From: an uncultured Bacteroidales bacterium
GTDB taxonomy: Bacteria > Bacteroidota > Bacteroidia > Bacteroidales > Paludibacteraceae
Direction of reading: 5' to 3'
DNA length: 9,669 nt
Assembly: GCA_937886455.1 (NCBI GenBank)
Contig: CALGCU010000189.1
Coordinates: 1-9,669 of the forward strand
Shown here: in pieces, positions 1 through 7,524 of the stretch
Position numbering within the stretch: position 1 is the first letter of the stretch
Layout: each line of letters starts with the position of its first letter
Made by a program: the position numbers and the translations under genes
The notes under the pieces: model-generated
Database searches by the model: none
Told to the model about the DNA's origin: nothing
What the model saw: only the letters and a program-made list of their open reading frames with translations

Positions 1-918
1 TACTTTTATTGAACTATTTGGATAATAATATTCTTCGTCTTTTAAAGTAGATAAGGTATTTAAATTAAGATGTTCGACACCTAAGGCATAAGAAAAAATT
101 GGTTTCATAGTAGAAGCTGGACTAGTTTTCATTTCATAAGCATGATTAAAGATTTTCTTTCCTTCATATTTCCATCCTTCCACTTCTATTTCAGAAATAG
201 TGCGCAGATTTCCTTCTGCCACAATGCGCTGAGTACGTTTGTCAAACTCTGTGATATGTACAGCTTTTTTCCCATTCCAAGGTTTCACTGTTCCTACTCC
301 CACACTTCCGCTCACACGAAGAACATCATCTCCGAAGCCTTGTGCGAGTTGTTCGTCAGTGGGATACCAAAGACTACGTTCCAATTCAAGTTGGGGTATT
401 TTTTTTCCGTAAATATCAATAGTTTGTTTATTGTCAAAGTAAATTCGATATGCCATTAACACCGACTCCCACGCCACTCCATGATGGTGCATTTGATTAT
501 ACATATCGTTTTGCGTAGAGGATGCTTCAGTAACCTCATACATAGTGCCTTGTTCCTTATTTTTTCTCCACATCTGCACATTCATTTCTTTAGGAAATGT
601 TTTATGCTTGTGAGGTGGCAAAGATTTGACAACTATCTTTTGTGTTGTGTGGGCTGGCATAGAAAGCAAGAATACCAATTCATCGGGTATTCCATCAGTG
701 TTTAGGTCGTCTAATTGCGCAGATATTTGCTGTCCATCGATTAATACCGCTAACCGACTTCTATCCTCCGGCTTGATCTGAGGATAATCATTCAACTGCA
801 ACACCACAGGAGCGTTGAGTTGCTCTGTATCAGCAGGGTTTGAGACATAGAGTTTGAGAGACTGAGCCTGCATAGCCACAGCCATGCAACATGCACAAAG
901 AAACACTATTTTTTTCAT
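1..918 (-). CDS. Secreted DUF4861 family protein, N-terminal 306 residues (C-terminus outside window)
   Basis: The reading frame is open from an ATG at 918 to the window's first base, giving 306 codons without a stop, so the gene is cut by the edge. Residues 1 to about 18 form a typical signal peptide (MKKI, a hydrophobic stretch, then AMQAQS), so the protein is probably periplasmic or surface-exposed. Residues 71-80 read DLNTDGIPDE, a DxNxDG loop resembling calcium-binding loops. The stretch around HHHGVAWES (144-152), YRIYFDNKQTIDIYGKK (157-173), WYPT (184-187) and GSVGVGTVKPWNG (204-216) matches my memory of DUF4861 proteins, which occur in Bacteroidetes often near pectin or rhamnogalacturonan degradation genes. 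That family assignment is by eye. No catalytic role is established from the sequence, and no SusC/SusD or glycoside hydrolase gene is visible here. It has its own promoter box and is probably not part of the upstream operon. Confidence 0.78.
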   Translation of the reverse strand, partial: MKKIVFLCACCMAVAMQAQSLKLYVSNPADTEQLNAPVVLQLNDYPQIKPEDRSRLAVLIDGQQISAQLDDLNTDGIPDELVFLLSMPAHTTQKIVVKSLPPHKHKTFPKEMNVQMWRKNKEQGTMYEVTEASSTQNDMYNQMHHHGVAWESVLMAYRIYFDNKQTIDIYGKKIPQLELERSLWYPTDEQLAQGFGDDVLRVSGSVGVGTVKPWNGKKAVHITEFDKRTQRIVAEGNLRTISEIEVEGWKYEGKKIFNHAYEMKTSPASTMKPIFSYALGVEHLNLNTLSTLKDEEYYYPNSSIKV

Positions 919-940
919 ACCTTAATTACATTGAATGGTG

Positions 941-948
941 CAAAGTTA
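941..948 (-). promoter_or_regulatory. Bacteroidetes -7 promoter box for the DUF4861 gene
   Basis: On the minus strand this reads TAACTTTG followed by CACC, a full match to the Bacteroidetes -7 consensus TAnnTTTG. The start codon lies 22 bases downstream of the box, implying a leader of roughly 15-20 nt. No convincing TTG lies at the expected -33 distance (about 19-21 bp upstream), so the promoter may be weak or activator-dependent. Confidence 0.55.
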
Positions 949-1027
949 GTGATTTTGTTTCACATAGCCTATATTCAAAACAAGTAAAAAAGCGGAAAGG
1001 TTTGATGGTAATGTTAATTCATAGTGT

Positions 1028-1864
1028 TTATGCTATGATATTCAAATTTAGGAAGGGTTTTAGGTAGTCTTCAGTCTTATTACGTTGTTGTGCATACCAT
1101 GTGAATTGTTGTTGCGAGATGTCTCCCACCATAAAATAACGCACTTTGGGATGTTGTATGTAGAGTCCGCAAATAGCTGCTGTTGGTGTCATTGCCGCAT
1201 GATGAGTAAGGCTGATACCGATATCTGAAAGAGAAAAGAACTGCTCCACATCAAAGAGTAAAGACAAATCGGGCAAAGAGGGATAGCCAAACGCCGGTCG
1301 TATGGCATTTTGGTGTAGAAGTGTTTGCTGAAGATATTCGGCTGTCGCCTCGGCTAATCTATCAGCCAGAGTGCGTTGTAAAAAGTAAGAATATGTGTCA
1401 TCATGTGATTCAGGCACGCCATGAACAGCTACAGCAAATAATCCTACCCTATCATTTTCTGAAGAGACAAAATCCGCCAAAGACCAACAAGTACCATCAG
1501 GTCTTGGGCGTTGTTGTCGCAGGGTGGGTATAACTAATTTGTGAGGATGGTTAAGGAGTGTGATGACTTGTTCTTTTGAATATGCCTGATAGAACTCGTA
1601 TTTCACTTTTAGGGTAAGAGTAGCATGAGAGATCCACTCTTTGAGTTGCATTTGAGCATCGGCATATAAGCGAATAGCCTCCTGCGCTTTTTCTCTTTCT
1701 TCAGCAGTAAAACGAGAGAGCCATTTCTGACGACATGCTTCACACATACAAAGTGAAGTCAATCCGTCATAGTTACCTGATATATTCCACGCATTGAAGA
1801 AATAGGTCCAGTTAATAAATGGAGCTACATCTTCTATGGGAACACATTGGATTGTAGCAGACAT
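1028..1864 (-). CDS. Stand-alone methionine synthase (MetH) reactivation-domain protein
   Basis: This 278-residue protein corresponds to the C-terminal AdoMet-binding activation domain of cobalamin-dependent methionine synthase, without the homocysteine, folate or B12 domains. That domain binds AdoMet and supports reductive methylation of inactive cob(II)alamin, with electrons from flavodoxin or a similar donor. Matches to E. coli MetH by eye are FINWTYFFNAW (16-26; PYIDWTPFFMTW in E. coli), LRQQRPRPDG (115-124), ADFV (130-133), ADRLAEATAEYL (167-178), the AdoMet-site signature RPAFGYP (189-195), GISLTHHAAMTPTAAICGLY (216-235) and the C-terminal helix region QFTWYAQQR (253-261). A short segment unlike E. 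coli MetH carries Cys39, Cys41 and Cys44. It starts 3 bases after the PAP2-like gene's stop, so it is translated from the same mRNA. It presumably acts in trans on a MetH core encoded elsewhere, or is a second copy beside a full-length MetH; the window cannot tell which. Confidence 0.88.
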   Translation of the reverse strand: MSATIQCVPIEDVAPFINWTYFFNAWNISGNYDGLTSLCMCEACRQKWLSRFTAEEREKAQEAIRLYADAQMQLKEWISHATLTLKVKYEFYQAYSKEQVITLLNHPHKLVIPTLRQQRPRPDGTCWSLADFVSSENDRVGLFAVAVHGVPESHDDTYSYFLQRTLADRLAEATAEYLQQTLLHQNAIRPAFGYPSLPDLSLLFDVEQFFSLSDIGISLTHHAAMTPTAAICGLYIQHPKVRYFMVGDISQQQFTWYAQQRNKTEDYLKPFLNLNIIA

Positions 1865-1867
1865 AGG

Positions 1868-2497
1868 CTATGAAAACAAAAACTGATAACAGAAAAGATA
1901 AGCTAACAGCGCACCAAACACGCCTACAAAAAAGCCAATCACAACTTGCATAGATGTGTGTTCGTGTAAAATCAGACGGGCTACCATCACCATGAGTGAA
2001 TAGCCCAATGCGCCTAAGATAATCCCCAAAGGATTGAGATACAATAGGTAAGAAACCGCAATGAGTACACCAACCACTCCCCCACATGCAGCCGCATGTG
2101 CACTCACTTTCCAACGCAAATTAATGAGAAGGACCAATAAATTAATAAGTGCGACACCCAACATAGCTGCCACCGCAACATGAGATATTTTTGCCAAACG
2201 CCACAGAAACCAGAACCACACCAGATAGAGAATAAATGTGGCAATGTAAGGCTTGGTTCGCTCAGTTCTATTGCATACACGTATATCAGAAACCATATTG
2301 TTTTTCTTCATCCACCAAAGTATCAAGACGGGGAATACGATGGTGTAAACTGCTGTGAATATTATTACCATCCACTTGTAAGCAAGCGGGACCGGCACCC
2401 ACGCAAAGGGAGAATAAAAGAAAAAACATATCATCCCATATAGAGGTATGAGTATAGGATGAAAGAGGACTGATATAACTTGAGCTATTTTTTTCAT
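1868..2497 (-). CDS. PAP2-like (phosphatidic acid phosphatase type 2) integral membrane protein
   Basis: This 209-residue, very hydrophobic protein has about six predicted membrane segments (roughly 8-28, 40-62, 84-100, 106-126, 136-155 and 158-205, the last probably two helices). It carries degenerate PAP2 motifs. Motif 1-like is NRTERTKPY (76-84). Motif 2-like is KVSAHAAACGG (130-140), where His134 sits in VSAH in place of PSGH. Motif 3-like is ARLILHEHTSMQVVIG (173-188), with Arg174 and His180 correctly spaced and Gln184 in place of the usual Asp. PAP2 enzymes dephosphorylate lipid phosphates such as undecaprenyl pyrophosphate or phosphatidylglycerol phosphate. Bacteroidetes have a subfamily with this KxSxH form, so I call the fold but not the substrate. 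It lies 16 bases after rpoN and 3 bases before the MetH-type gene, in the same operon. Confidence 0.72.
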   Translation of the reverse strand: MKKIAQVISVLFHPILIPLYGMICFFFYSPFAWVPVPLAYKWMVIIFTAVYTIVFPVLILWWMKKNNMVSDIRVCNRTERTKPYIATFILYLVWFWFLWRLAKISHVAVAAMLGVALINLLVLLINLRWKVSAHAAACGGVVGVLIAVSYLLYLNPLGIILGALGYSLMVMVARLILHEHTSMQVVIGFFVGVFGALLAYLFCYQFLFS

Positions 2498-2513
2498 TCA
2501 AGGATGATAGCAA

Positions 2514-3977
2514 TTACATTTCTTTTCTCAAGCGCGCCACCGGAATGTTTAACTGTTCACGATATTTAGCCACTGTTCTCCTGGCAATGATGTAGCCCTG
2601 CAGTTTGAGCACTTCCTTGAGCTGATCGTCAGTGAGTGGTCGTTTTTTATTTTCAGCCTCTATCGCTTCTTGAAGAATTTTCTTAATTTCTCTCGTAGAA
2701 ACTTCTTCTCCGGCATCATTAGTCATAGCCTCAGAGAAAAAGAATTTTAGTGGGAAAATGCCATACTCTGTCTGCACATATTTACTATTGCTCACACGAG
2801 ATATGGTTGAAATATCAAAACCTGTTTTATCGGCAATATCTTTCAGAATCATCGGTTTTAGATATGTTTCATCTCCCTCTACAAAAAAGTCTTTTTGAAA
2901 CTCCAATATGGCAGTCATTGTACTTAGCAATGTTTCATTGCGTTGTTTGACTGCATCTATAAACCATCTTGCCGAATCAATTTTTTGCTTCACAAAGGTA
3001 ACTGCATCTTTCATTTCACGCGTACGATTGGCTTTATTAGCAGAATAGTCTTCCAACAATTCTGAATATTCTCTACTGATGCGCAATTCAGGAATGTGCA
3101 CATTATTCAACGCAAGATGCAGGTGTCCATTATGATGTTCCACAATAAAATCCGGCACTAAAGCCGTCATATTCTTCTCGTAGATATTACCACTCCAGGC
3201 ACTTCCCGGTTTAGGATTGAGTTTAACAATTTCAGCAATTACCTTTTTGAGTTGTTCTTCAGTGATAGAGAGTTTATGCTGAATCTTGTCATAGTGCTTT
3301 TTAGAAAACTCCTCAAAATAATCCTTCAATATTCTGATGGCATATTTTACTTCTTCTGTTTGTTTCTCCTTGTGTTCTAACTGCATGAGCAAGCACTCTT
3401 GCAAGGACACAGCTCCTACGCCCGGAGGGTCAAATTGTTGAATAATCTTCAATAATCTAGCCACTTCATCGTCCGTTATCTCCAAGCCCACTTGAAATGC
3501 CAAATCATCTGTAATAGACTCCAATGGACGACGTAAATATCCATCTTCATCGATATTACCGATAATAAACTCTGCTATTTGTTTTTCGTGCGGATTGATG
3601 TTTTGAAGACCTAATTGGTCAATCAAATACTCATGAAATGTCATCCCTGAAACGAAAGGTATGTCATCTTGTTTGTCATCGTGTGAATAATTATTAGCAC
3701 GCAATCTATAATCAGGAACTTCATCATCACTAATATATTCATCCAAATTAAAGTCCTCATTATCCAATTCATTTCTTTCTTCTTGTTCTGCAAATTCATC
3801 CTCTTCATTTCTCAAATCATCCTTTACACTCCCCTCTTCTAACACCGGATTTTCTTCTAATTCTTGCAGAATACGTTCTTCAAACTCCAACGTAGGCAAT
3901 TCCAACATTCTAATCACCTGTATTTGTGCTGGTGATAACTTCTGTTGCAATTTTTGTTGTTGTTCTAATTTTAACAT
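2514..3977 (-). CDS. rpoN: RNA polymerase sigma-54 factor
   Basis: The protein has 487 residues, the usual length for RpoN. Region I (1-49) is the glutamine- and leucine-rich activator-interacting part, with SPAQIQVIRMLELP and LEENPVLEE. Region II (about 50-105) is strongly acidic. The core-binding part covers about 110-310 and includes DEDGYLRRPLE and FDPPGVGAVSLQECLL. A helix-turn-helix lies at about 378-402 (DIADKTGFDISTISR), and the signature RpoN box ARRTVAKYRE, which reads the -24 promoter element, is at 465-474. All regions are present, so the factor should be functional. Sigma-54 needs AAA+ enhancer-binding activators; none is encoded in the window. The start is preceded by AAGGA 8 bases upstream, and the gene lies 26 bases after the aminotransferase stop, consistent with operon transcription. 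Confidence 0.97.
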   Translation of the reverse strand: MLKLEQQQKLQQKLSPAQIQVIRMLELPTLEFEERILQELEENPVLEEGSVKDDLRNEEDEFAEQEERNELDNEDFNLDEYISDDEVPDYRLRANNYSHDDKQDDIPFVSGMTFHEYLIDQLGLQNINPHEKQIAEFIIGNIDEDGYLRRPLESITDDLAFQVGLEITDDEVARLLKIIQQFDPPGVGAVSLQECLLMQLEHKEKQTEEVKYAIRILKDYFEEFSKKHYDKIQHKLSITEEQLKKVIAEIVKLNPKPGSAWSGNIYEKNMTALVPDFIVEHHNGHLHLALNNVHIPELRISREYSELLEDYSANKANRTREMKDAVTFVKQKIDSARWFIDAVKQRNETLLSTMTAILEFQKDFFVEGDETYLKPMILKDIADKTGFDISTISRVSNSKYVQTEYGIFPLKFFFSEAMTNDAGEEVSTREIKKILQEAIEAENKKRPLTDDQLKEVLKLQGYIIARRTVAKYREQLNIPVARLRKEM

Positions 3978-4003
3978 AATATCGTTCCTTTTTATCGAAG
4001 GAT

Positions 4004-5137
4004 TTATGAATTTAAAATCTCCAACAATTGAGATGTAATATAGTTCAGTTGCTCCTCATCTAATTCCGTATGCATTGGCAAACTCAACACCGATTGTGCC
4101 AAGCATTCTGCCACTGGGAAATCGCCTTGCTGATAGCGTTCTGAATGATAAGCTTTTTGCATGTGCAATGGAATAGGATAATATATCATTGCAGGGATGT
4201 TGCGTTCTGCCAATTGCTTTTGCACATTATCACGATTAACATCTATCAACTTGATAGTGTATTGATGGAAAGTGTGGTCAGAATAATGTGCGCGTGCCGG
4301 GATGATAATGTGTGGATTACCTGCCAACTTAGCATCATAATATGCAGCTGCCTCTTGACGACTCTTCAAATAGTCATCCAGATATTTTAATTTCACATCC
4401 AACACTGCTGCCTGCAAACTATCTAAACGCGAATTAACTCCCACCACATCATGATGATAGCGTACAGACATACCATGATTGGCTATTGCCTTAAGCTTAG
4501 CCCCTAATTCATCATCATTTGTAAACAGAGCACCTCCGTCTCCATAACACCCCAAGTTCTTGGATGGGAAGAAAGAGGTACAGCCAATATGTCCCATACA
4601 TCCGGAACGTCCTTGTGTGCCATCCGCAAAATAGTAATTCGTGCCAATAGATTGACATGCATCTTCCACAACATACAAACCATATTCATTGGCTATCTGC
4701 ATGACAGCATCCATATTGGCATTTTGTCCATAAAGATGCACCGGAATAATTACTTTGGTTTTAGGAGTAATCGCTTTTTTAAGACTATCTATTGAAAGCG
4801 TGAATGTGTCGTAGTCAACATCCACCATTACGGGTGTAAGTCCTAATAAAGCTACAACTTCTACTGTTGCCGCAAAAGTAAAAGCGGGTGTAATTACTTC
4901 ATCTCCAGGCACAAGCCCTAAAGACATGAGTGCTATTTGCAAAGCATCAGTTCCATTGGCCACTGGAATTACATGCTTCACACCCAAATATTGCTGTAAA
5001 TGTTCTTGAAATTGTACTACTTTACCTCCCTTAACATAGGTGGCAGTGTCCAACACATCCTGCATTTCTGCATTTATCTCAGGCTTAATTTTCTCATACT
5101 GCGTATGAAGATCAACCATTTGAATCTTTCTCATCAT
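4004..5137 (-). CDS. DegT/DnrJ/EryC1/StrS family aminotransferase, WbpE-like (sugar-nucleotide transaminase)
   Basis: This 377-residue PLP enzyme has fold-type I DegT signatures: ANGTDALQIAL (60-70), GDEVITPAFTFAATVE (78-93), the PLP-contacting Asp159 in VVEDACQS, the Schiff-base lysine Lys193 in TSFFPSKNLGCYGDGGA, GVNSRLDSLQAAV (233-245) and YYPIPLHMQKAY (319-330). The closest match I recall is Pseudomonas WbpE, which aminates UDP-2-acetamido-3-keto-glucuronate to make the 2,3-diamino sugar precursor; the Porphyromonas relative PorR is needed for surface polysaccharide. The exact substrate is inferred. Two in-frame ATGs occur (5137 and 5134). The first overlaps the ybbR stop as TAATG, while the second is 7 bases from GGAGG at 5142-5146 and gives the N-terminus MRKIQMVDL usual for relatives, so the protein may start at 5134. 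No other sugar-nucleotide gene is nearby, which is odd for this family. Confidence 0.92.
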   Translation of the reverse strand: MMRKIQMVDLHTQYEKIKPEINAEMQDVLDTATYVKGGKVVQFQEHLQQYLGVKHVIPVANGTDALQIALMSLGLVPGDEVITPAFTFAATVEVVALLGLTPVMVDVDYDTFTLSIDSLKKAITPKTKVIIPVHLYGQNANMDAVMQIANEYGLYVVEDACQSIGTNYYFADGTQGRSGCMGHIGCTSFFPSKNLGCYGDGGALFTNDDELGAKLKAIANHGMSVRYHHDVVGVNSRLDSLQAAVLDVKLKYLDDYLKSRQEAAAYYDAKLAGNPHIIIPARAHYSDHTFHQYTIKLIDVNRDNVQKQLAERNIPAMIYYPIPLHMQKAYHSERYQQGDFPVAECLAQSVLSLPMHTELDEEQLNYITSQLLEILNS

Positions 5138-6135
5138 TATTCCTCCACTTTATTTTCCAGTAAAAACTCCACTTCCATGGGATTTACTTTTAACTTACTT
5201 ATATAATCTAAATTGTGATTAAATCTAACTTGTTGATGCGCCACATCTTGTTGTATATCTTGATAATCCAAGAACACCCTCACATCTTGTGGCGACACAA
5301 AAGCAAACTCACTCAATGGTACATTAAAGGACACCTCCACCTCAGCTGGAAATACTTTAACACTATAATTCTCTGGAAAATTGATGGGCTCCACAGGCAC
5401 CATCATCTTCTTTTCTGTAAATCGTTCAGCCACAACTCTCACCATGACTTCTTTGTTAGAGAAAGTAACATCCTGAATTTGTTGCAATGGAACACTCAAT
5501 GTCATGCTGTCCTTTAAATTATGTATGACACTACGCTCAGTATAGACAGTATCTAAAGTTTGTAAACGTGCTTTTGTTCCATACACAATAACTCTTTGAG
5601 GCTCTATCTGCACCTGCCTCAGTTGATATTGTCGCATAGGTTGTAACAATGCATTCATTGACACAGGCACTTCTTTTTGGTGCTGATGCGTATAGAGCAA
5701 CAACAAAGTATCGGGCGAAAACTTCAACAATTCAGAAGTCGCATTAAGTTCCGACAACACTTTCTGCTGTAAAACTTGCTTCGACAGACGAACCGTCCCT
5801 TCCTCTTGTTTAAATTGACCTTCAAAATCCAGATGTATGGGAGAAAGCTTATTTTTGCCATAACGAAACAGGTTTTTACCCTTATCTCTCACTTTCACCT
5901 CAATAGTCTCAGGCAATTTATTAAGCACTTGCACATCAGCAGGCACCCCATCCACCACAACAGGAATGTTCAACTTCGTCTCTCGCGGACGGTCTAAGGC
6001 ATGTACAAACCAAAAAGTAGTAGATATAAGCAAGAAGATTAAAAAAGTCAAGACGTCTTTTGTGTAGAAAAACGTCTTAACTTTTTTAAGTTGTTGTTGA
6101 GCCCATATCTTATAAGATGCGGACATAATTTTCAT
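5137..6135 (-). CDS. YbbR-domain (CdaR-like) membrane-anchored protein
   Basis: This 332-residue protein has one N-terminal transmembrane segment (about 28-47) after a basic stretch, then an extracytoplasmic part rich in short beta-type repeats. The first repeat starts near LDRPRETKLNIPVVVDGVP (47-65), followed by several YbbR-like units with the pattern hydrophobic-PVE/VPV (for example VPVSMNAL and MVPVEPINFPENYSVKVFPAEVEV near 270-290). In Firmicutes, CdaR of this family regulates the c-di-AMP cyclase CdaA, but no cyclase gene is present here, and in Bacteroidetes the role is not defined. The ATG at 6135 directly follows the yajC stop (TAA-ATG), so translation is probably coupled. In Bacteroidetes genomes I know, ybbR often sits between yajC and coaE; here an aminotransferase takes the downstream place. 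Confidence 0.85.
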   Translation of the reverse strand: MKIMSASYKIWAQQQLKKVKTFFYTKDVLTFLIFLLISTTFWFVHALDRPRETKLNIPVVVDGVPADVQVLNKLPETIEVKVRDKGKNLFRYGKNKLSPIHLDFEGQFKQEEGTVRLSKQVLQQKVLSELNATSELLKFSPDTLLLLYTHQHQKEVPVSMNALLQPMRQYQLRQVQIEPQRVIVYGTKARLQTLDTVYTERSVIHNLKDSMTLSVPLQQIQDVTFSNKEVMVRVVAERFTEKKMMVPVEPINFPENYSVKVFPAEVEVSFNVPLSEFAFVSPQDVRVFLDYQDIQQDVAHQQVRFNHNLDYISKLKVNPMEVEFLLENKVEE

Positions 6136-6459
6136 TTATTTAGTGGTAGCAGCTTGCTGTGCATCTTCCACAGCTACATACACTGAATTTTTATCTACTT
6201 TGATTCTGACATTATCAGCCACTTCCATCAAAATAGTTGTTTCATTCACTTCTTTGATTTTACCATAAATACCACCGGCTGTAACCACTTTATCACCGGC
6301 TTTCATTGCATTACGTTGTTTTTGGATTTCTTTTTGTTTCTTTGTTTGAGGGCGAATCATAAAGAAATAAAATACCACAAAAATGAGTACCATCATCAGA
6401 ATAGACATCCATCCATTCTGTTGAGTTTGCGCTTGTAAAAATACATTTAATAAATTCAT
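6136..6459 (-). CDS. yajC: Preprotein translocase accessory subunit YajC
   Basis: This 107-residue protein has the family's layout: a short N-terminus, one transmembrane helix at about 18-35 ending in the hallmark YFFMIRPQ (31-38), a basic KKQKEIQKQR segment, and the small cytoplasmic domain with GDKVVTAGGIYGKI (55-68) and a beta-rich end. YajC associates with SecDF at the Sec translocon in the inner membrane and assists export and membrane insertion. secD and secF are not in the window. It follows nusB by 62 bases and abuts ybbR without a gap, and the nusB-yajC-ybbR order is familiar in Bacteroidetes. Confidence 0.95.
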   Translation of the reverse strand: MNLLNVFLQAQTQQNGWMSILMMVLIFVVFYFFMIRPQTKKQKEIQKQRNAMKAGDKVVTAGGIYGKIKEVNETTILMEVADNVRIKVDKNSVYVAVEDAQQAATTK

Positions 6460-6521
6460 AGTTCTATCTTTTCTATTATTTAATACACATAAAAATATCT
6501 ATTGGTTGTCTAATACAAACA

Positions 6522-7460
6522 CTATACCAATGCCACTTTTATCAATTTCTTTTCACTTTTTAGTTTTTTGACAATATTATCCAACACACCATTGATGAAA
6601 GGAGCACTCTTTTCTGTGCTGTATTCCTTAGCGATCTCCATATATTCATTTAGGGTTACAGAAACAGGAATTGTAGGCACTGAGATAAGTTCAGCCACCG
6701 CCACCAACATAATGACAATATCCATATATGCCAGTCGCTCCACATCCCAGTTTTTTGCATTTTCATCTATGAGTAATCGATATTGATCTAAATTTTTAAT
6801 AGCATCTTTCAACACTGTCACTGCAAAATCCTTATCGGCTTCATCCGTAAACATCGGAAGCAATTCTTGTGCATGCTCATTTTCTGCCTGAAAACGTCGA
6901 ATTGTTTTCACAACAAAACTTGCCACAGCATCCAAATCACCCATCCAATAAATATTCATTGACTCCAAGGCTTCACAGAAAGCCTCATTAGGAATAATCA
7001 CATCTGTCAACAACTTACGCCACACATGTTTGTCATCCTCATAAGAAACTACAGGTTTAGCCATATATTCTTTATAAACCTCAGAATGCTGTATCAAAGC
7101 ATATAACTCTGCTATTACTTCCACATTGTCGCTCCATGATATACGTTTACTTTCTTTCATGCGGAAGTTAAGGTCTACATTCTTTTCCAATTGCGCCACA
7201 AATGTATTCTCAACAAAACGCATATTCGGATTTCTTTCCGAATCTGTTGGCAGATATTTAGCCTTTGCATTCTCTATTTTCTGCTGCGCAAATCGCGTAA
7301 TCTCCACAGGCAGGAAAAGAAGTTGAAAATATAAATCATAAGTATCTTGAAAACTTTGCAGTAATTGTTTTTCTACTGCTCTGGCATTTTCCGCATCTGA
7401 TTTAAGATATGCAAACAACATTTGCACGATGCGAATACGAAGCATTGTTCGATTAATCAT
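6522..7460 (-). CDS. nusB: Transcription antitermination factor NusB (long Bacteroidetes form)
   Basis: With the start at 7460 (MINRTMLRIRIVQMLFAYL) the protein has 312 residues, about twice E. coli NusB. The first 20 residues match the NusB N-terminal helix; a phylum-typical insertion of mostly helical, charged sequence fills about 25-200; the canonical C-terminal half is at about 205-300, with WDVERLAYMDIVIMLVAVAEL (238-258), IPVSVTLNEYMEIAKEYS (264-281) and FINGVLDNIVKKL (288-300). NusB with NusE (S10) binds boxA RNA and prevents premature termination, chiefly in rRNA operons. The frame stays open upstream to 7634, but that extension is rejected: it crosses the promoter box at 7494-7501 and the 12-bp palindrome, and its residues do not resemble NusB. 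This is the first gene of the leftward operon. Confidence 0.95.
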   Translation of the reverse strand: MINRTMLRIRIVQMLFAYLKSDAENARAVEKQLLQSFQDTYDLYFQLLFLPVEITRFAQQKIENAKAKYLPTDSERNPNMRFVENTFVAQLEKNVDLNFRMKESKRISWSDNVEVIAELYALIQHSEVYKEYMAKPVVSYEDDKHVWRKLLTDVIIPNEAFCEALESMNIYWMGDLDAVASFVVKTIRRFQAENEHAQELLPMFTDEADKDFAVTVLKDAIKNLDQYRLLIDENAKNWDVERLAYMDIVIMLVAVAELISVPTIPVSVTLNEYMEIAKEYSTEKSAPFINGVLDNIVKKLKSEKKLIKVALV

Positions 7461-7493
7461 AGGATGTGAAATAAACTCTTTGTTTCTATGGTG

Positions 7494-7524
7494 CAAAGTT
7501 ACGGTTATTTTTTGTGCTCTCCAA
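7494..7524 (-). promoter_or_regulatory. nusB operon promoter (Bacteroidetes -33/-7 type)
   Basis: On the minus strand the -7 box TAACTTTG (7501-7494, followed by CACC) is a full TAnnTTTG match. TTGG at 7524-7521 serves as -33, with 20 bp between its TTG and the -7 box, inside the normal 19-21 range. Transcription should start near 7488, leaving a leader of about 28 nt before the ATG at 7460. The -33 element lies at the inner edge of an inverted repeat (7510-7541), so a protein bound there would compete with sigma. Confidence 0.72.

Noticed and set aside
142..705. Open plus-strand frames across 142-705 and similar ones opposite rpoN, the aminotransferase and ybbR.
   Set aside because: They are opposite-strand frames over well-supported genes, show no family resemblance, and lack their own promoter boxes.
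3986..4002. A small stem (TCCTT/AAGGA, 5 bp) between the aminotransferase stop and rpoN that could mask the AAGGA before rpoN.
   Set aside because: Five mostly A-T pairs with a 7-base loop is too weak to claim as a regulatory structure.
6490..6519. An internal promoter for yajC in the nusB-yajC gap: TTTG at 6519-6516 and TATTTTTA at 6497-6490 on the minus strand.
   Set aside because: The -7 box lacks the final G, the spacer is 18, and the region is so AT-rich that such matches arise by chance. Kept only as a possibility.
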